From NCBI GenBank assembly GCA_934675115.1, contig CAKUPH010000107.1:1-6155 (forward strand): a DNA stretch of 6,155 nt, given 5' to 3'. Position 1 is the first letter of the stretch, and each line of letters begins with the position of its first letter. Source of the DNA: an uncultured Oscillospiraceae bacterium (GTDB taxonomy: Bacteria > Bacillota > Clostridia > Oscillospirales > Oscillospiraceae). The notes beneath the pieces are model-generated. The model made no database searches. It was not told the DNA's origin and was given only the letters and a program-made list of their open reading frames with translations. Both the position numbers and the translations under genes were made by a program. This document shows positions 1 to 5,947 of this stretch, piece by piece.

Positions 1-99
1 ATTCCCAACGAACCGGCACTGCCCATCCCGGCCGTCACCGTCAACACCAGAAAAGGCGTGTTCGTGAGCTACACGACAGACGACAGACCTGCTGTTTGA
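1..99 (+). CDS. C-terminal end of an unidentified protein (partial at window edge)
   Basis: One frame is open from the first base to a TGA at 97-99, giving 32 residues that end in VSYTTDDRPAV. Most codons before about position 70 end in G or C, as in the other genes here, which favours real coding sequence. The fragment is too short for me to recognise a family or domain. It runs towards the minus-strand tRNA-Leu, so the two converge. No plus-strand U-tract terminator follows it; the hairpin at 111-153 has its T-run only on the minus strand. It could also be a chance open frame. Confidence 0.45.
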   Translation: MPNEPALPIPAVTVNTRKGVFVSYTTDDRPAV

Positions 100-103
100 G
101 CAG

Positions 104-153
104 AAAAAAAGCGAGTGTCCTCACAGCTTTTCAAATGCTGTAAGAACACTCGC
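104..153 (-). terminator. Intrinsic terminator after tRNA-Leu
   Basis: A long inverted repeat pairs 111-127 (GCGAGTGT, then CACAGC) with 137-153 (GCTGT, then ACACTCGC) around a short A/T-rich loop, with two internal mismatches. On the minus strand it is followed at once by seven T residues (104-110). It starts three bases past the encoded CCA end of the tRNA, so it would end that transcript. In the plus direction no T-run follows. Confidence 0.9.
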
Positions 154-155
154 CA

Positions 156-242
156 TGGTGCCGGTGACCGGACTCGAACCGGTACGCCATCGCTGGCGGT
201 GGATTTTGAGTCCACTACGTCTACCAATTCCATCACACCGGC
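156..242 (-). tRNA. tRNA-Leu, anticodon CAA
   Basis: This is a complete class II tRNA of 87 nt including the encoded CCA (156-158). The acceptor stem pairs GCCGGTG (236-242) with CACCGGC (160-166), and the discriminator base is A (159), as expected for leucine. The anticodon stem GTGGA/TCCAC encloses the loop CTCAAAA, so the anticodon is CAA (206-208) and reads UUG. A long variable arm (GCCA/TGGC) marks the class II type shared by Leu, Ser and Tyr. The T arm is ACCGG-TTCGAGT-CCGGT, and the D arm carries the GG of AATTGGTAGA. It has its own promoter and terminator, so it appears to be a single-tRNA transcription unit rather than part of the glyS operon. Confidence 0.96.
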
Positions 243-255
243 AGGTGCGTGAAAC

Positions 256-284
256 ATTATACAATAAAACCCGCGCGGGCGCAA
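256..284 (-). promoter_or_regulatory. Sigma-A-like promoter of tRNA-Leu
   Basis: On the minus strand, TTGCGC (279-284; 4 of 6 matches to TTGACA) is followed by a 17-bp spacer and a perfect TATAAT (256-261). The tRNA 5' end at 242 lies 13 bp past the -10 box, leaving a very short 5' leader. The upstream half of the spacer contains the palindrome CCCGCGCGGG (270-279), which may be chance in GC-rich DNA. Confidence 0.85.
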
Positions 285-325
285 GAGCCAAAATTGCTGC
301 GCCGCGGGAAATCGTCGCGGGACAA

Positions 326-356
326 AGCAGACGCCGTCTTTTCGACGGCGCCTGCT
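326..356 (-). terminator. Probable intrinsic terminator after glyS
   Basis: A GC-rich hairpin begins 25 bases past the glyS stop codon. The stem pairs AGCAG and CGCCGTC (326-338) with GACGGCG and CTGCT (344-356), with one A/C mismatch and a five-base loop. On the minus strand the tail is only TTTGTCCC, so the U-tract is short and termination may be partial. Readthrough would enter the tRNA-Leu unit. Confidence 0.6.
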
Positions 357-381
357 GTTGCTGCATGGTTCAGATGTCGGC

Positions 382-1803
382 TCAGAACGCCAGCTTCTCG
401 TCCAGCCACGCCTTCAGCTCGGCGATAGGAACTCGGACCTGCTCCATGGTGTCGCGGTCGCGAATGGTGACGGCGTGATCCGCCTCGTCCGTGTCGGTGC
501 CCACGGTCTGGAAGTCCACGGTGACGCAGTAGGGCGTGCCGATCTCGTCCTGACGGCGGTAGCGCTTGCCGATGGAGCCGGCGTCGTCGTAGTCCACCAT
601 GAAGTACTTGGACAGCTCGGCCTGAAGCTCGCGGCCCTTGTCGGCCAGCTTCTTGGACAGGGGCAGGACGGCCACCTTGAAGGGAGCCAGCGCCGGATGC
701 AGGCGCAGGACGGTGCGCACGTCGTTCTTCGCCTCGTCCACGACCTCCTCGTCGTAGGCGTCGCACAGCACGGCCAGTACGGAGCGCTCCACGCCCAGAG
801 ACGGCTCGATGACGTAGGGGATATAGTGCTCGTTCTTCTCCTGATCGAAGTAGGTCAGGTCCTTACCGGAGGTATTCTGGTGCTGGGTCAGGTCGTAGTC
901 GGTGCGGTCGGCCACGCCCCACAGCTCGCCCCAGCCGAAGGGGAACAGGAACTCGAAGTCCGTGGTGGCCTTGGAGTAGAAGCACAGCTCCTCGGGGTCG
1001 TGGTCACGCAGGCGGAGGTTCTCGTCCTTCAATCCGATGCCCAGCAGCCAGTTGTGGCAGAAGGTGCGCCAGTAGTTGAACCACTCCAGGTCGGTGCCGG
1101 GCTTGCAGAAGAACTCCAGCTCCATCTGCTCGAACTCGCGGACGCGGAAGATGAAGTTGCCCGGGGTGATCTCGTTGCGGAAGGACTTGCCGATCTGGCC
1201 GATGCCGAAGGGCAGCTTGCGGCGGGTGGTGCGCTGGACGTTGACAAAGTTGGTGAAGATGCCCTGCGCCGTCTCAGGCCGGAGGTACACGGTGTTCTTC
1301 GCGTCCTCGGTGACGCCCTGGAAGGTCTTGAACATCAGGTTGAACTGGCGGATGTCCGTCCAGTTGTGCTTGCCGCAGGTGGGGCAGGGCAGGTTGTGCT
1401 CCTCCACGAATTCCTTCATCTCGGCCTGAGAGAAGGCGTCGATGGGCTTGGACAGCGTAAAGCCCGTCTCGCCGCACCAGTCCTCAATGACCTTGTCGGC
1501 GCGGAAGCGCTCGTGGCACTCGCGGCAGTCCATCAGCGGGTCGGAGAACCCGGCCAGATGGCCGGAGGCCACCCACGTCTGGGGGTTCATGAGGATGGCG
1601 GCGTCCAGGCCCACGTTGTAGGGATTCTCCTGCACGAATTTCTTCCACCACGCCCTTTTGATGTTGTTCTTCAGCTCAACGCCCAGAGGGCCGTAGTCCC
1701 AGGTGTTGGCCAGACCGCCGTAGATCTCGCTGCCGGGGAACACGAAGCCGCGGCCCTTGCAGAGGTTGACGATCTTATCCATTGTTTTCTCAGTGTTTTT
1801 CAT
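382..1803 (-). CDS. glyS: Glycyl-tRNA synthetase, single-chain dimeric class II type
   Basis: This cytosolic enzyme attaches glycine to tRNA-Gly using ATP. The 473-residue protein has the length and signatures of the alpha2 GlyRS found in many Gram-positives, archaea and eukaryotes, not the GlyQ/GlyS tetramer. Visible signatures are the N-terminal [14 protein letters not shown] (17-30), a likely zinc site with Cys pairs at C93/C96 and C140/C143, [10 protein letters not shown] (174-183), class II motif 2 around [21 protein letters not shown] (208-228), and motif 3 EPSLGVER (333-340). A C-terminal anticodon-binding domain covers about 372-473. The start at 1803 is supported by AAGGAG (1813-1818) nine bases upstream. 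The stop is TGA at 382-384. It lies 38 bp after the acyltransferase gene with no terminator between, so it is likely the second gene of an operon led by the glycine T-box at 2911-3142. Expression would then rise when tRNA-Gly is uncharged. Confidence 0.97.
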   Translation of the reverse strand: MKNTEKTMDKIVNLCKGRGFVFPGSEIYGGLANTWDYGPLGVELKNNIKRAWWKKFVQENPYNVGLDAAILMNPQTWVASGHLAGFSDPLMDCRECHERFRADKVIEDWCGETGFTLSKPIDAFSQAEMKEFVEEHNLPCPTCGKHNWTDIRQFNLMFKTFQGVTEDAKNTVYLRPETAQGIFTNFVNVQRTTRRKLPFGIGQIGKSFRNEITPGNFIFRVREFEQMELEFFCKPGTDLEWFNYWRTFCHNWLLGIGLKDENLRLRDHDPEELCFYSKATTDFEFLFPFGWGELWGVADRTDYDLTQHQNTSGKDLTYFDQEKNEHYIPYVIEPSLGVERSVLAVLCDAYDEEVVDEAKNDVRTVLRLHPALAPFKVAVLPLSKKLADKGRELQAELSKYFMVDYDDAGSIGKRYRRQDEIGTPYCVTVDFQTVGTDTDEADHAVTIRDRDTMEQVRVPIAELKAWLDEKLAF

Positions 1804-1840
1804 TGGAATACACTCCTTATTTCACAGAATATATCTGTTT

Positions 1841-1849
1841 TTTATATCA
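1841..1849 (-). promoter_or_regulatory. Candidate extended -10 element before glyS (weak)
   Basis: The minus strand reads TGATATAAA here, which fits an extended -10 (TGn plus TATAAA). It overlaps the acyltransferase stop codon and lies 38 bases before the glyS start. I see no convincing -35 box at the right distance. If active, it would give glyS a basal transcript that bypasses the T-box. A/T-rich intergenic DNA easily produces such matches. Confidence 0.25.
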
Positions 1850-2885
1850 GCCACGTTTTGACCAGCGGGACGCGCCGCAAAACGAGATATACCGCGTAGC
1901 TCAGCGCCAGCACCGCCCCGGCGATGACGGGGATGGCCCACAGCGGGTGGAACCGGGCGGCGGTGACACCGTGGTCCTGAAACAGGATCAGGAAGAACAC
2001 GTGGACCAGATAGACGCAGAACGCGCCCTTGGCAAGCCCGCCGGTGACCGCCGTCAGCCGCTCCGGCCAGCGCCGGACCGTCACCGCCAGCCCGAACACG
2101 CCGAGGGACATGAGCATGGGCCCGGGGGACCAGCCGGACAGGAAATTTTCCGCCAGCGTACCGCTCCGGAGGGACGCGGCGGCACAGCCGCCGAAGGTGA
2201 CGGCAAAGCCCAGCGCCAGCGCCGCCCAATACCAGCGGCGGGCGACGGTCCCGCCGTATTCCCGGAGGTACCAGCCCAGCAGGCCGTAGCCCACGGACGA
2301 CCACGCGCCGTTAATCAGATACCGGGAGGGGATGTCGTACACCAGCGTAAAAGGCCAGAAGTCCTTGATGAGGGGGAACAGGATGCCGGTGACGAACCAG
2401 ACGGCCAGCGCGTACTCCACCTCCCGCCGGGCGGCGTTCCGGACAAAGCTCCGGGTGACGGGCAGGCACACGTAGACCAGCAGCAGGATGTGCAGAAAAT
2501 AGAAGTGGAATTCGTGGTGAAGGAGCAGCGTGTGCTTGACGGCCTCGAACAGGGAGGCGGCGCTCACGTCCCCGGCGGCTATCAGGTGGTAGAGTCGGTA
2601 GAGGAACGCCCAGAAGTACATGGCGGCGACGATGCGCAGGATATTGTGGAGGTACAGCCGCCGCAGGGGGATGTCCCGCCCCAGCATCAGCGCGCCGCTG
2701 CACAGGAAAAACAGCGGCACCGCCGGGCGCACCAGCGAGGCCCACGACAGCGCGGACCACCAGCGGAAGGAGCCCATGGGGGCGGAAAGGCCGTAGCTCG
2801 CGCAGTGGATGACCACCACCATGACGATGGCCAGCACCCGCAGCGCGTCCATGGCCGGGTCGCGGGAACGGGACGGGGTGGACAC
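1842..2885 (-). CDS. Acyltransferase family 3 integral membrane protein (OafA/WecH-like)
   Basis: This 347-residue protein consists almost entirely of hydrophobic helices, about ten by eye, and has no signal peptide. It shows the hallmarks of the acyltransferase-3 family, which moves acetyl or other acyl groups onto sugars or other envelope molecules. In the first helix, R16 and H27 form the R-X10-H motif (RVLAIVMVVVIH). The second segment has VRPAVPLFFLCSGALML, the family's VPLFFxxSG signature. A later segment, HFYFLHILLLVYVCLPVTR, matches the usual HLWYLYxLLGLYLLxP pattern. The substrate cannot be read from the sequence. The start is GTG (2883-2885), supported by AAGGAGGG (2893-2900) about eight bases upstream. 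It is the first gene after a glycine-specific T-box and is followed within 38 bp by glyS. Such an enzyme is an unexpected gene for glycine-tRNA control. Base composition and codon use look like its neighbours, so nothing marks it as recently acquired. Confidence 0.88.
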   Translation of the reverse strand: MSTPSRSRDPAMDALRVLAIVMVVVIHCASYGLSAPMGSFRWWSALSWASLVRPAVPLFFLCSGALMLGRDIPLRRLYLHNILRIVAAMYFWAFLYRLYHLIAAGDVSAASLFEAVKHTLLLHHEFHFYFLHILLLVYVCLPVTRSFVRNAARREVEYALAVWFVTGILFPLIKDFWPFTLVYDIPSRYLINGAWSSVGYGLLGWYLREYGGTVARRWYWAALALGFAVTFGGCAAASLRSGTLAENFLSGWSPGPMLMSLGVFGLAVTVRRWPERLTAVTGGLAKGAFCVYLVHVFFLILFQDHGVTAARFHPLWAIPVIAGAVLALSYAVYLVLRRVPLVKTWLI

Positions 2886-2910
2886 AGGCGGTCCCTCCTT
2901 TCCAAATGAT

Positions 2911-2943
2911 AAAAAAACGCCCTGAGCCGGTTGGCTCAGGGCG
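2911..2943 (-). terminator. Regulated intrinsic terminator of the T-box leader
   Basis: On the minus strand an 11-bp perfect stem pairs CGCCCTGAGCC (2933-2943) with GGCTCAGGGCG (2918-2928) around a four-base loop. Seven T residues follow (2911-2917). The 5' arm overlaps the 3' side of the antiterminator (2935-2947), so the two structures exclude each other. It ends ten bases before the acyltransferase ribosome binding site. Confidence 0.95.
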
Positions 2944-3142
2944 AATCAAATGATCCGTGGTTCCACCTGAATTTGGGCGCACACACCCACACTCTCGCTC
3001 CGGTAACGGCGGAGATCCGGCCCGCCATTTCCGGCGGACGGCTCGGAGGGGCCTTCACGAAGGTCGGGTCAGGGCTTGCACCGGCCGCCCTGTCTCTGAA
3101 AACGCCGCACCTTGGCTACTTTTCCTCGTCTGTGCCTTTAAC
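2911..3142 (-). promoter_or_regulatory. Glycine-specific T-box riboswitch leader
   Basis: The leader is about 230 nt and carries the expected parts in order. Stem I has the loop E motif AGTA (3117-3120) facing GTGAA (3054-3058), and the base following is the specifier codon GGC (3051-3053), meaning glycine. Helices on either side pair AAGGT (3109-3113) with ACCTT (3060-3064), and GAGG (3124-3127) with CCTC (3046-3049). The distal end has AGAGA (3093-3097) and a CAGGGC/GCCCTG hairpin with the loop motif GGTGCAA. Smaller hairpins follow at 3022-3037 and 2975-2988, the latter in the stem III position. The conserved T-box AGGTGGAACCACG (2956-2968) holds the UGGA bulge (2962-2965) that would pair with a UCCA tRNA end. 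The antiterminator pairs TTCAGG (2966-2971) with CCTGAG (2935-2940), and CGGATC (2952-2957) with GATTCG (2942-2947). Uncharged tRNA-Gly should favour readthrough into the acyltransferase and glyS. No coding gene lies in the 322 bases between the acyltransferase and the zinc-ribbon gene. Confidence 0.95.
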
Positions 3143-3174
3143 AGCGCTACTCTATCATTTTTTTCCGGCGCTGT
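3141..3174. repeat. 7-bp inverted repeat framing the T-box promoter
   Basis: ACAGCGC (plus strand 3141-3147) and GCGCTGT (3168-3174) form a perfect inverted repeat with 20 bp between them. One arm overlaps the -35 box and the other lies just past the -10 box, at the expected transcription start. It could be an operator for a dimeric regulator. It could also be chance, or form a weak hairpin in transcripts coming from upstream. Confidence 0.4.
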
Positions 3175-3177
3175 CAA
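3149..3177 (-). promoter_or_regulatory. Sigma-A-like promoter of the T-box/acyltransferase/glyS operon
   Basis: On the minus strand a perfect TTGACA (3172-3177) is followed by a 17-bp spacer and TAGAGT (3149-3154; 4 of 6 matches to TATAAT). The transcript should begin near 3142, just ahead of stem I of the T-box. The -35 box lies only 30 bp past the stop codon of the upstream zinc-ribbon gene. Confidence 0.85.
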
Positions 3178-3207
3178 GGTGTGAAAAGAGCCTTCGCGCA
3201 TATACGG

Positions 3208-4260
3208 TCAGGATACGGAGATATACTCGCCCAGAATGTAGCCGGTGGTGCTCCGTCCGCCGGATCCGGCGAAGGAAATCTGATACCAGCCGCTCTCGGC
3301 GGCAGCCACCACGGTGATCTCGCTGCCGTTGACAAGGCTGGCCACCACGTCATAGCTGGTGCCCGGGCCGGAGCGCACCCGCAGGCCGCTGGACGCGCCG
3401 GTGATCTTGCCGGTGGCCCCCGCGGTGATGACGCCGCTGCTGGGATTGGTGGACGGCGCGGGGGTAGAGCCGCCGGCGGCGCTGCCCGTGCAGTACACGG
3501 TGACGGACGCGGTCTTTTCCCCGGCGGCGGCGGTGATGGTTACCCGCCGGACGGAGTCAGACGTGTTCACATTGGTCACGGTGCCGTCGGCGCTGACGGT
3601 GGCGATGCTGGTGTTGGAGGAGCTCCACGTCACGGTGCCGTCCCAGCCGGCGGGGGTCACGGTGGCGGTGACCTTCCAGCTCTCATTGGGGGTCAGGGAG
3701 AACTCCGCGCGGTTGAGGGTCAGGCCGGTGACGCCGCCGGACTGGCCGGGGGTCTCGTCAGGCTCAGGAGAGACGGTGTCCGTCCCGGCGGGGTCGGGGG
3801 ACGCGGTGTCTGTCTCCGCCGGGTCGCCGCTGATATCCTCACTGGGGTCGGCGGATGGGGGCACGGTCTGGGACGGGGATACAGACGCGCCGGGGTCGGC
3901 ATTGCCGGGGCTGTGGATCTTGGGGTAGATCACGGCGAACACGATGACCAGCGCCGCGGCGATGATGACCAGTGAGCAGATAAAGGTGATGAGCCGGGGC
4001 CAGTTGATGGGACCGGGGGCGTCCCCCTGGGCCAGACGCTTGCCCCCCTTGGAGCGGGCGGGGCGCTCTTCCTCCCCGCCGTCAAAGAGCTCCTGTCCTT
4101 CGAATACGTAGTCGTCCTCGCTGTTTTCCACAGGGGGGATGGGGCCGGTGGCCGGTCCGGGCTTTTCGCCGCAGAAGGGGCACCGTTTATAGGTAGCGCT
4201 GTAATCCTCGCCGCATGCGTCGCAGTGGATGAGGGTTCCAGGGGCTGATTTCCGTGCCAT
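3208..4260 (-). CDS. Membrane-anchored zinc-ribbon, Big_2 and SH3 domain protein
   Basis: This 350-residue protein has a mosaic layout and I know of no named gene for it. Residues 13-30 form a zinc ribbon with two CxxC pairs (C13/C16 and C27/C30). An acidic linker follows, then one transmembrane helix at about 90-112 with basic and polar residues before it. Residues 115-176 are a Pro/Ser/Thr/Asp-rich linker. Residues 177-256 look like a bacterial Ig-like Big_2 domain (TWSSSNTSIATVSADGTVT). Residues 284-349 look like a bacterial SH3 domain (LRVRSGPGTSYDVV, GWYQI, GYILGEYIS). There is no cleavable signal peptide, so the inferred topology is zinc ribbon inside and Ig/SH3 part outside, perhaps touching the cell wall. 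The start at 4260 has GGAGG (4271-4275) ten bases upstream. It is divergent from the AAA+ gene. No terminator is visible between its stop and the T-box promoter. Its role is unknown; envelope sensing or wall binding is a guess. Confidence 0.9.
   Translation of the reverse strand: MARKSAPGTLIHCDACGEDYSATYKRCPFCGEKPGPATGPIPPVENSEDDYVFEGQELFDGGEEERPARSKGGKRLAQGDAPGPINWPRLITFICSLVIIAAALVIVFAVIYPKIHSPGNADPGASVSPSQTVPPSADPSEDISGDPAETDTASPDPAGTDTVSPEPDETPGQSGGVTGLTLNRAEFSLTPNESWKVTATVTPAGWDGTVTWSSSNTSIATVSADGTVTNVNTSDSVRRVTITAAAGEKTASVTVYCTGSAAGGSTPAPSTNPSSGVITAGATGKITGASSGLRVRSGPGTSYDVVASLVNGSEITVVAAAESGWYQISFAGSGGRSTTGYILGEYISVS
3766..3825 (-). repeat. Tandem 30-bp repeat in the protein linker
   Basis: Two adjacent copies encode DPAETDTASP and DPAGTDTVSP (residues 146-165) in the Pro/Ser/Thr/Asp-rich linker just outside the predicted membrane helix. 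Only two of ten residues differ. The partial unit SPEPDET follows. This looks like linker growth by slippage or duplication, and linker length may vary between strains. Confidence 0.7.
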
Positions 4261-4296
4261 GTCAAAAATACCTCCAATTCGCGGGATTTCTTCTCT

Positions 4297-4325
4297 ATAC
4301 TACACGTTCCGGCTTTTGCCGTCAA
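4297..4325 (-). promoter_or_regulatory. Sigma-A-like promoter of the zinc-ribbon/SH3 gene
   Basis: On the minus strand TTGACG (4320-4325; 5 of 6 matches) is followed by a 17-bp spacer and TAGTAT (4297-4302; 4 of 6 matches). The start codon at 4260 lies 36 bases past the -10 box, with a GGAGG ribosome binding site between. It faces away from the AAA+ promoter, whose -35 box is 43 bp off. Confidence 0.75.
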
Positions 4326-4368
4326 TCCTTTTTTGGTATTATGTCTACCGCTCAAATGTTAATTTTTA

Positions 4369-4397
4369 TTGACCATAGAGTCCGCCTGCCATATAAT
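4369..4397 (+). promoter_or_regulatory. Sigma-A-like promoter of the AAA+ ATPase gene
   Basis: TTGACC (4369-4374; 5 of 6 matches) is followed by a 17-bp spacer and a perfect TATAAT (4392-4397). The transcript should begin near 4404, about 29 bases before the start codon. This is close to the consensus, which suggests steady housekeeping-type expression. Confidence 0.88.
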
Positions 4398-4417
4398 ATC
4401 AGGAAGAATGAATCGTT

Positions 4418-4423
4418 AAGGAG
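4418..4423 (+). promoter_or_regulatory. Ribosome binding site that decides the AAA+ start
   Basis: AAGGAG lies nine bases before the ATG at 4433 but directly abuts the in-frame ATG at 4424. Only the 4433 start leaves a workable spacing, so the longer reading beginning MGPMKQ is rejected. Confidence 0.85.
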
Positions 4424-4432
4424 ATGGGTCCC

Positions 4433-5947
4433 ATGAAACAGCCCCTCAGCCCCGGCGCCGCCCACAAGCAGTACGACGAGGGCATGACCGCCTTCCGCCG
4501 TCAGATCACCGACCCCGCCGCCCGGGTGGCCTTCGGCCGGGAGGCGGACGCCTTCGTGCGGGAGTGCGCCTGCGGCGTGTGGCAGGAGGATCAGGGCCTG
4601 ACCCCCTATCACGTGGAATACTACAACGCCATTTACTGCAAGGGCAACCCGGTGCCCACCTGCCTGTACTGGGAGCTGACCACGCTGGTGTCAGACTACT
4701 CTGGCTTTGTGCTGCCCAATTTCTTCCGGCGGCTGGTGCAGGCGGACGTGGAGCAGGGCAAGAGCCTGAGCCGCCGGTTCGTGGACACCTTCACCCTGAT
4801 GATGCTGCTCTTTGCCGCCGCCGACGGGCTGGTCAGCGAGAACGAGGCCGCCTTCGTCAATGCCTGCGCCGACTCCATGACCGCCTTCTGCGACAAGGCG
4901 GGGGTGCCCGGCGGCAAGTCCCCGCTGGATGTACAGGACTTCGTTACCCGCCGGACGGACGGCACGCCGGTGCGCTCCGGCAAGCCCGCGGACGAGCCCC
5001 AGACCGCCGCGGCGGGCGGGCAGGCCCAGACGGAGTCGGCGAAAACGGAGCAGGAGCCGGAGCAGTCGCTGGAGGAGCTTATGGCCGAGCTGGACAGCCT
5101 GTGCGGCCTTGAAAAGGTCAAGGAGGATGTAAAGGGCCTCGTCAATCTGGTGAAGGTCCGCAGGCTCCGGGCGGAGGCGGGCCTGCCCGTGCCGCCCATG
5201 TCCCTCCATCTGGTGTTCATGGGCAACCCAGGCACCGGCAAGACTACCGTGGCCCGGCTGCTGGCGAAAATTTATCACGCCATCGGCGTGCTGCCCAAGG
5301 GGCAGATGGTGGAGGTGGACCGCTCCGGCCTTGTGGCGGGCTTCGTGGGTCAAACGGCTCTGAAGACCCAGGAGGTCATCGAAAAGGCCCGGGGCGGCGT
5401 GCTGTTCATCGACGAGGCCTACTCACTGGTCAATCAGGACGCCCCCAATGACTTCGGCGGCGAAGCCATCGAGGTGCTGCTCAAGGGGATGGAGGATCAC
5501 CGGGACGACCTCATCGTCATCGTGGCGGGCTACACCGACCTGATGGAGCAGTTCATCCACTCCAACCCCGGTCTGGAGAGCCGCTTCAACAAGTATTTCT
5601 TCTTCGAGGACTACGACGGCGGCCAGCTGGCGGAGATCTTCCGCTCCATGTGCAAAAAGAACGGCTACACCGTGGACGAGCCCACGGAAAAGGCGGTGGG
5701 CGAGGCCTTCCGCCTCATGTACGAGACCCGGGACGAGAACTTCGGCAACGCCCGGGACGTGCGCAATATCTTCGAGCAGGCGGTGGCCCGGCAGGCCAAC
5801 CGGGTGGCGGCTATGGAAAATCCCGGCCGGGAGGACCTGATGGCCCTCACCGAGGGGGATCTGGGCCTTGTGGACCAGCCGGAGCCGGAAAAGGCCGCGC
5901 TGGCGGAAGCCCCGGCAGAGCCGGAAAAAGCGAATAACTCAGGATGA
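4433..5947 (+). CDS. CbbX/SpoVK-type AAA+ ATPase with TerB-like N-terminal region
   Basis: This 504-residue soluble protein couples ATP hydrolysis to remodelling of some partner. The C-terminal half (about 213-480) is a CbxX/CfqX (CbbX, SpoVK) type AAA+ module. It has Walker A GNPGTGKTT (264-272), the family's loop SGLVAGFVGQTA, Walker B VLFIDEA (323-329), a sensor 1 region IVAGYTD, an arginine finger in ESRFNKYF (R384), and sensor 2 FGNARDVRN (437-445). All key residues are present, so it should be active. The N-terminal part (about 1-180) is helical and contains FAAADGLVSENE (127-138), which resembles the ADGxxxxxE helix-turn-helix of TerB-like domains. A charged, low-complexity linker (about 185-212) joins the two. 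No RuBisCO gene is in view, so activase function is not suggested. SpoVK-like or type VII-associated AAA proteins are relatives, but the substrate is unknown. The divergent zinc-ribbon membrane protein is a possible partner by position only. Confidence 0.9.
   Translation: MKQPLSPGAAHKQYDEGMTAFRRQITDPAARVAFGREADAFVRECACGVWQEDQGLTPYHVEYYNAIYCKGNPVPTCLYWELTTLVSDYSGFVLPNFFRRLVQADVEQGKSLSRRFVDTFTLMMLLFAAADGLVSENEAAFVNACADSMTAFCDKAGVPGGKSPLDVQDFVTRRTDGTPVRSGKPADEPQTAAAGGQAQTESAKTEQEPEQSLEELMAELDSLCGLEKVKEDVKGLVNLVKVRRLRAEAGLPVPPMSLHLVFMGNPGTGKTTVARLLAKIYHAIGVLPKGQMVEVDRSGLVAGFVGQTALKTQEVIEKARGGVLFIDEAYSLVNQDAPNDFGGEAIEVLLKGMEDHRDDLIVIVAGYTDLMEQFIHSNPGLESRFNKYFFFEDYDGGQLAEIFRSMCKKNGYTVDEPTEKAVGEAFRLMYETRDENFGNARDVRNIFEQAVARQANRVAAMENPGREDLMALTEGDLGLVDQPEPEKAALAEAPAEPEKANNSG

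Noticed and set aside
155..478. Small plus-strand and minus-strand frames across the tRNA-Leu gene
   Set aside because: They read through the tRNA and its terminator, and the translated tRNA produces the usual false peptide (VTGLEPV or its reverse).
358..1899. A 513-residue open frame on the plus strand, opposite glyS
   Set aside because: It is the antisense shadow of glyS. The protein is a repetitive low-complexity mix rich in Val, Leu, Gly and Ala, has no ribosome binding site, and spans the glyS start and the intergenic gap. glyS is recognised with all class II motifs.
1782..2909. A 375-residue open frame on the plus strand, opposite the acyltransferase
   Set aside because: It encodes a Gln/Arg/Pro/Gly-rich low-complexity product typical of the reverse of GC-rich membrane-protein genes. 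It also runs into the T-box leader. The opposite strand has a ribosome binding site and family motifs.
3181..3975. A Gly/Ala-rich 264-residue plus-strand open frame
   Set aside because: It is antisense to the Big_2/SH3 part of the membrane protein. Its composition is an artefact of the Ser/Thr/Pro-rich linker read backwards, and it has no ribosome binding site.
4326..4368. Short inverted repeats (GGTA-N7-TACC and similar) between the divergent promoters
   Set aside because: The arms are only four to five bases and expected by chance in A/T-rich DNA. There is no sign of a defined operator.
4424..4432. Upstream in-frame ATG for the AAA+ gene
   Set aside because: It sits directly against the AAGGAG ribosome binding site, leaving no spacing. 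The ATG at 4433 has a nine-base spacing.
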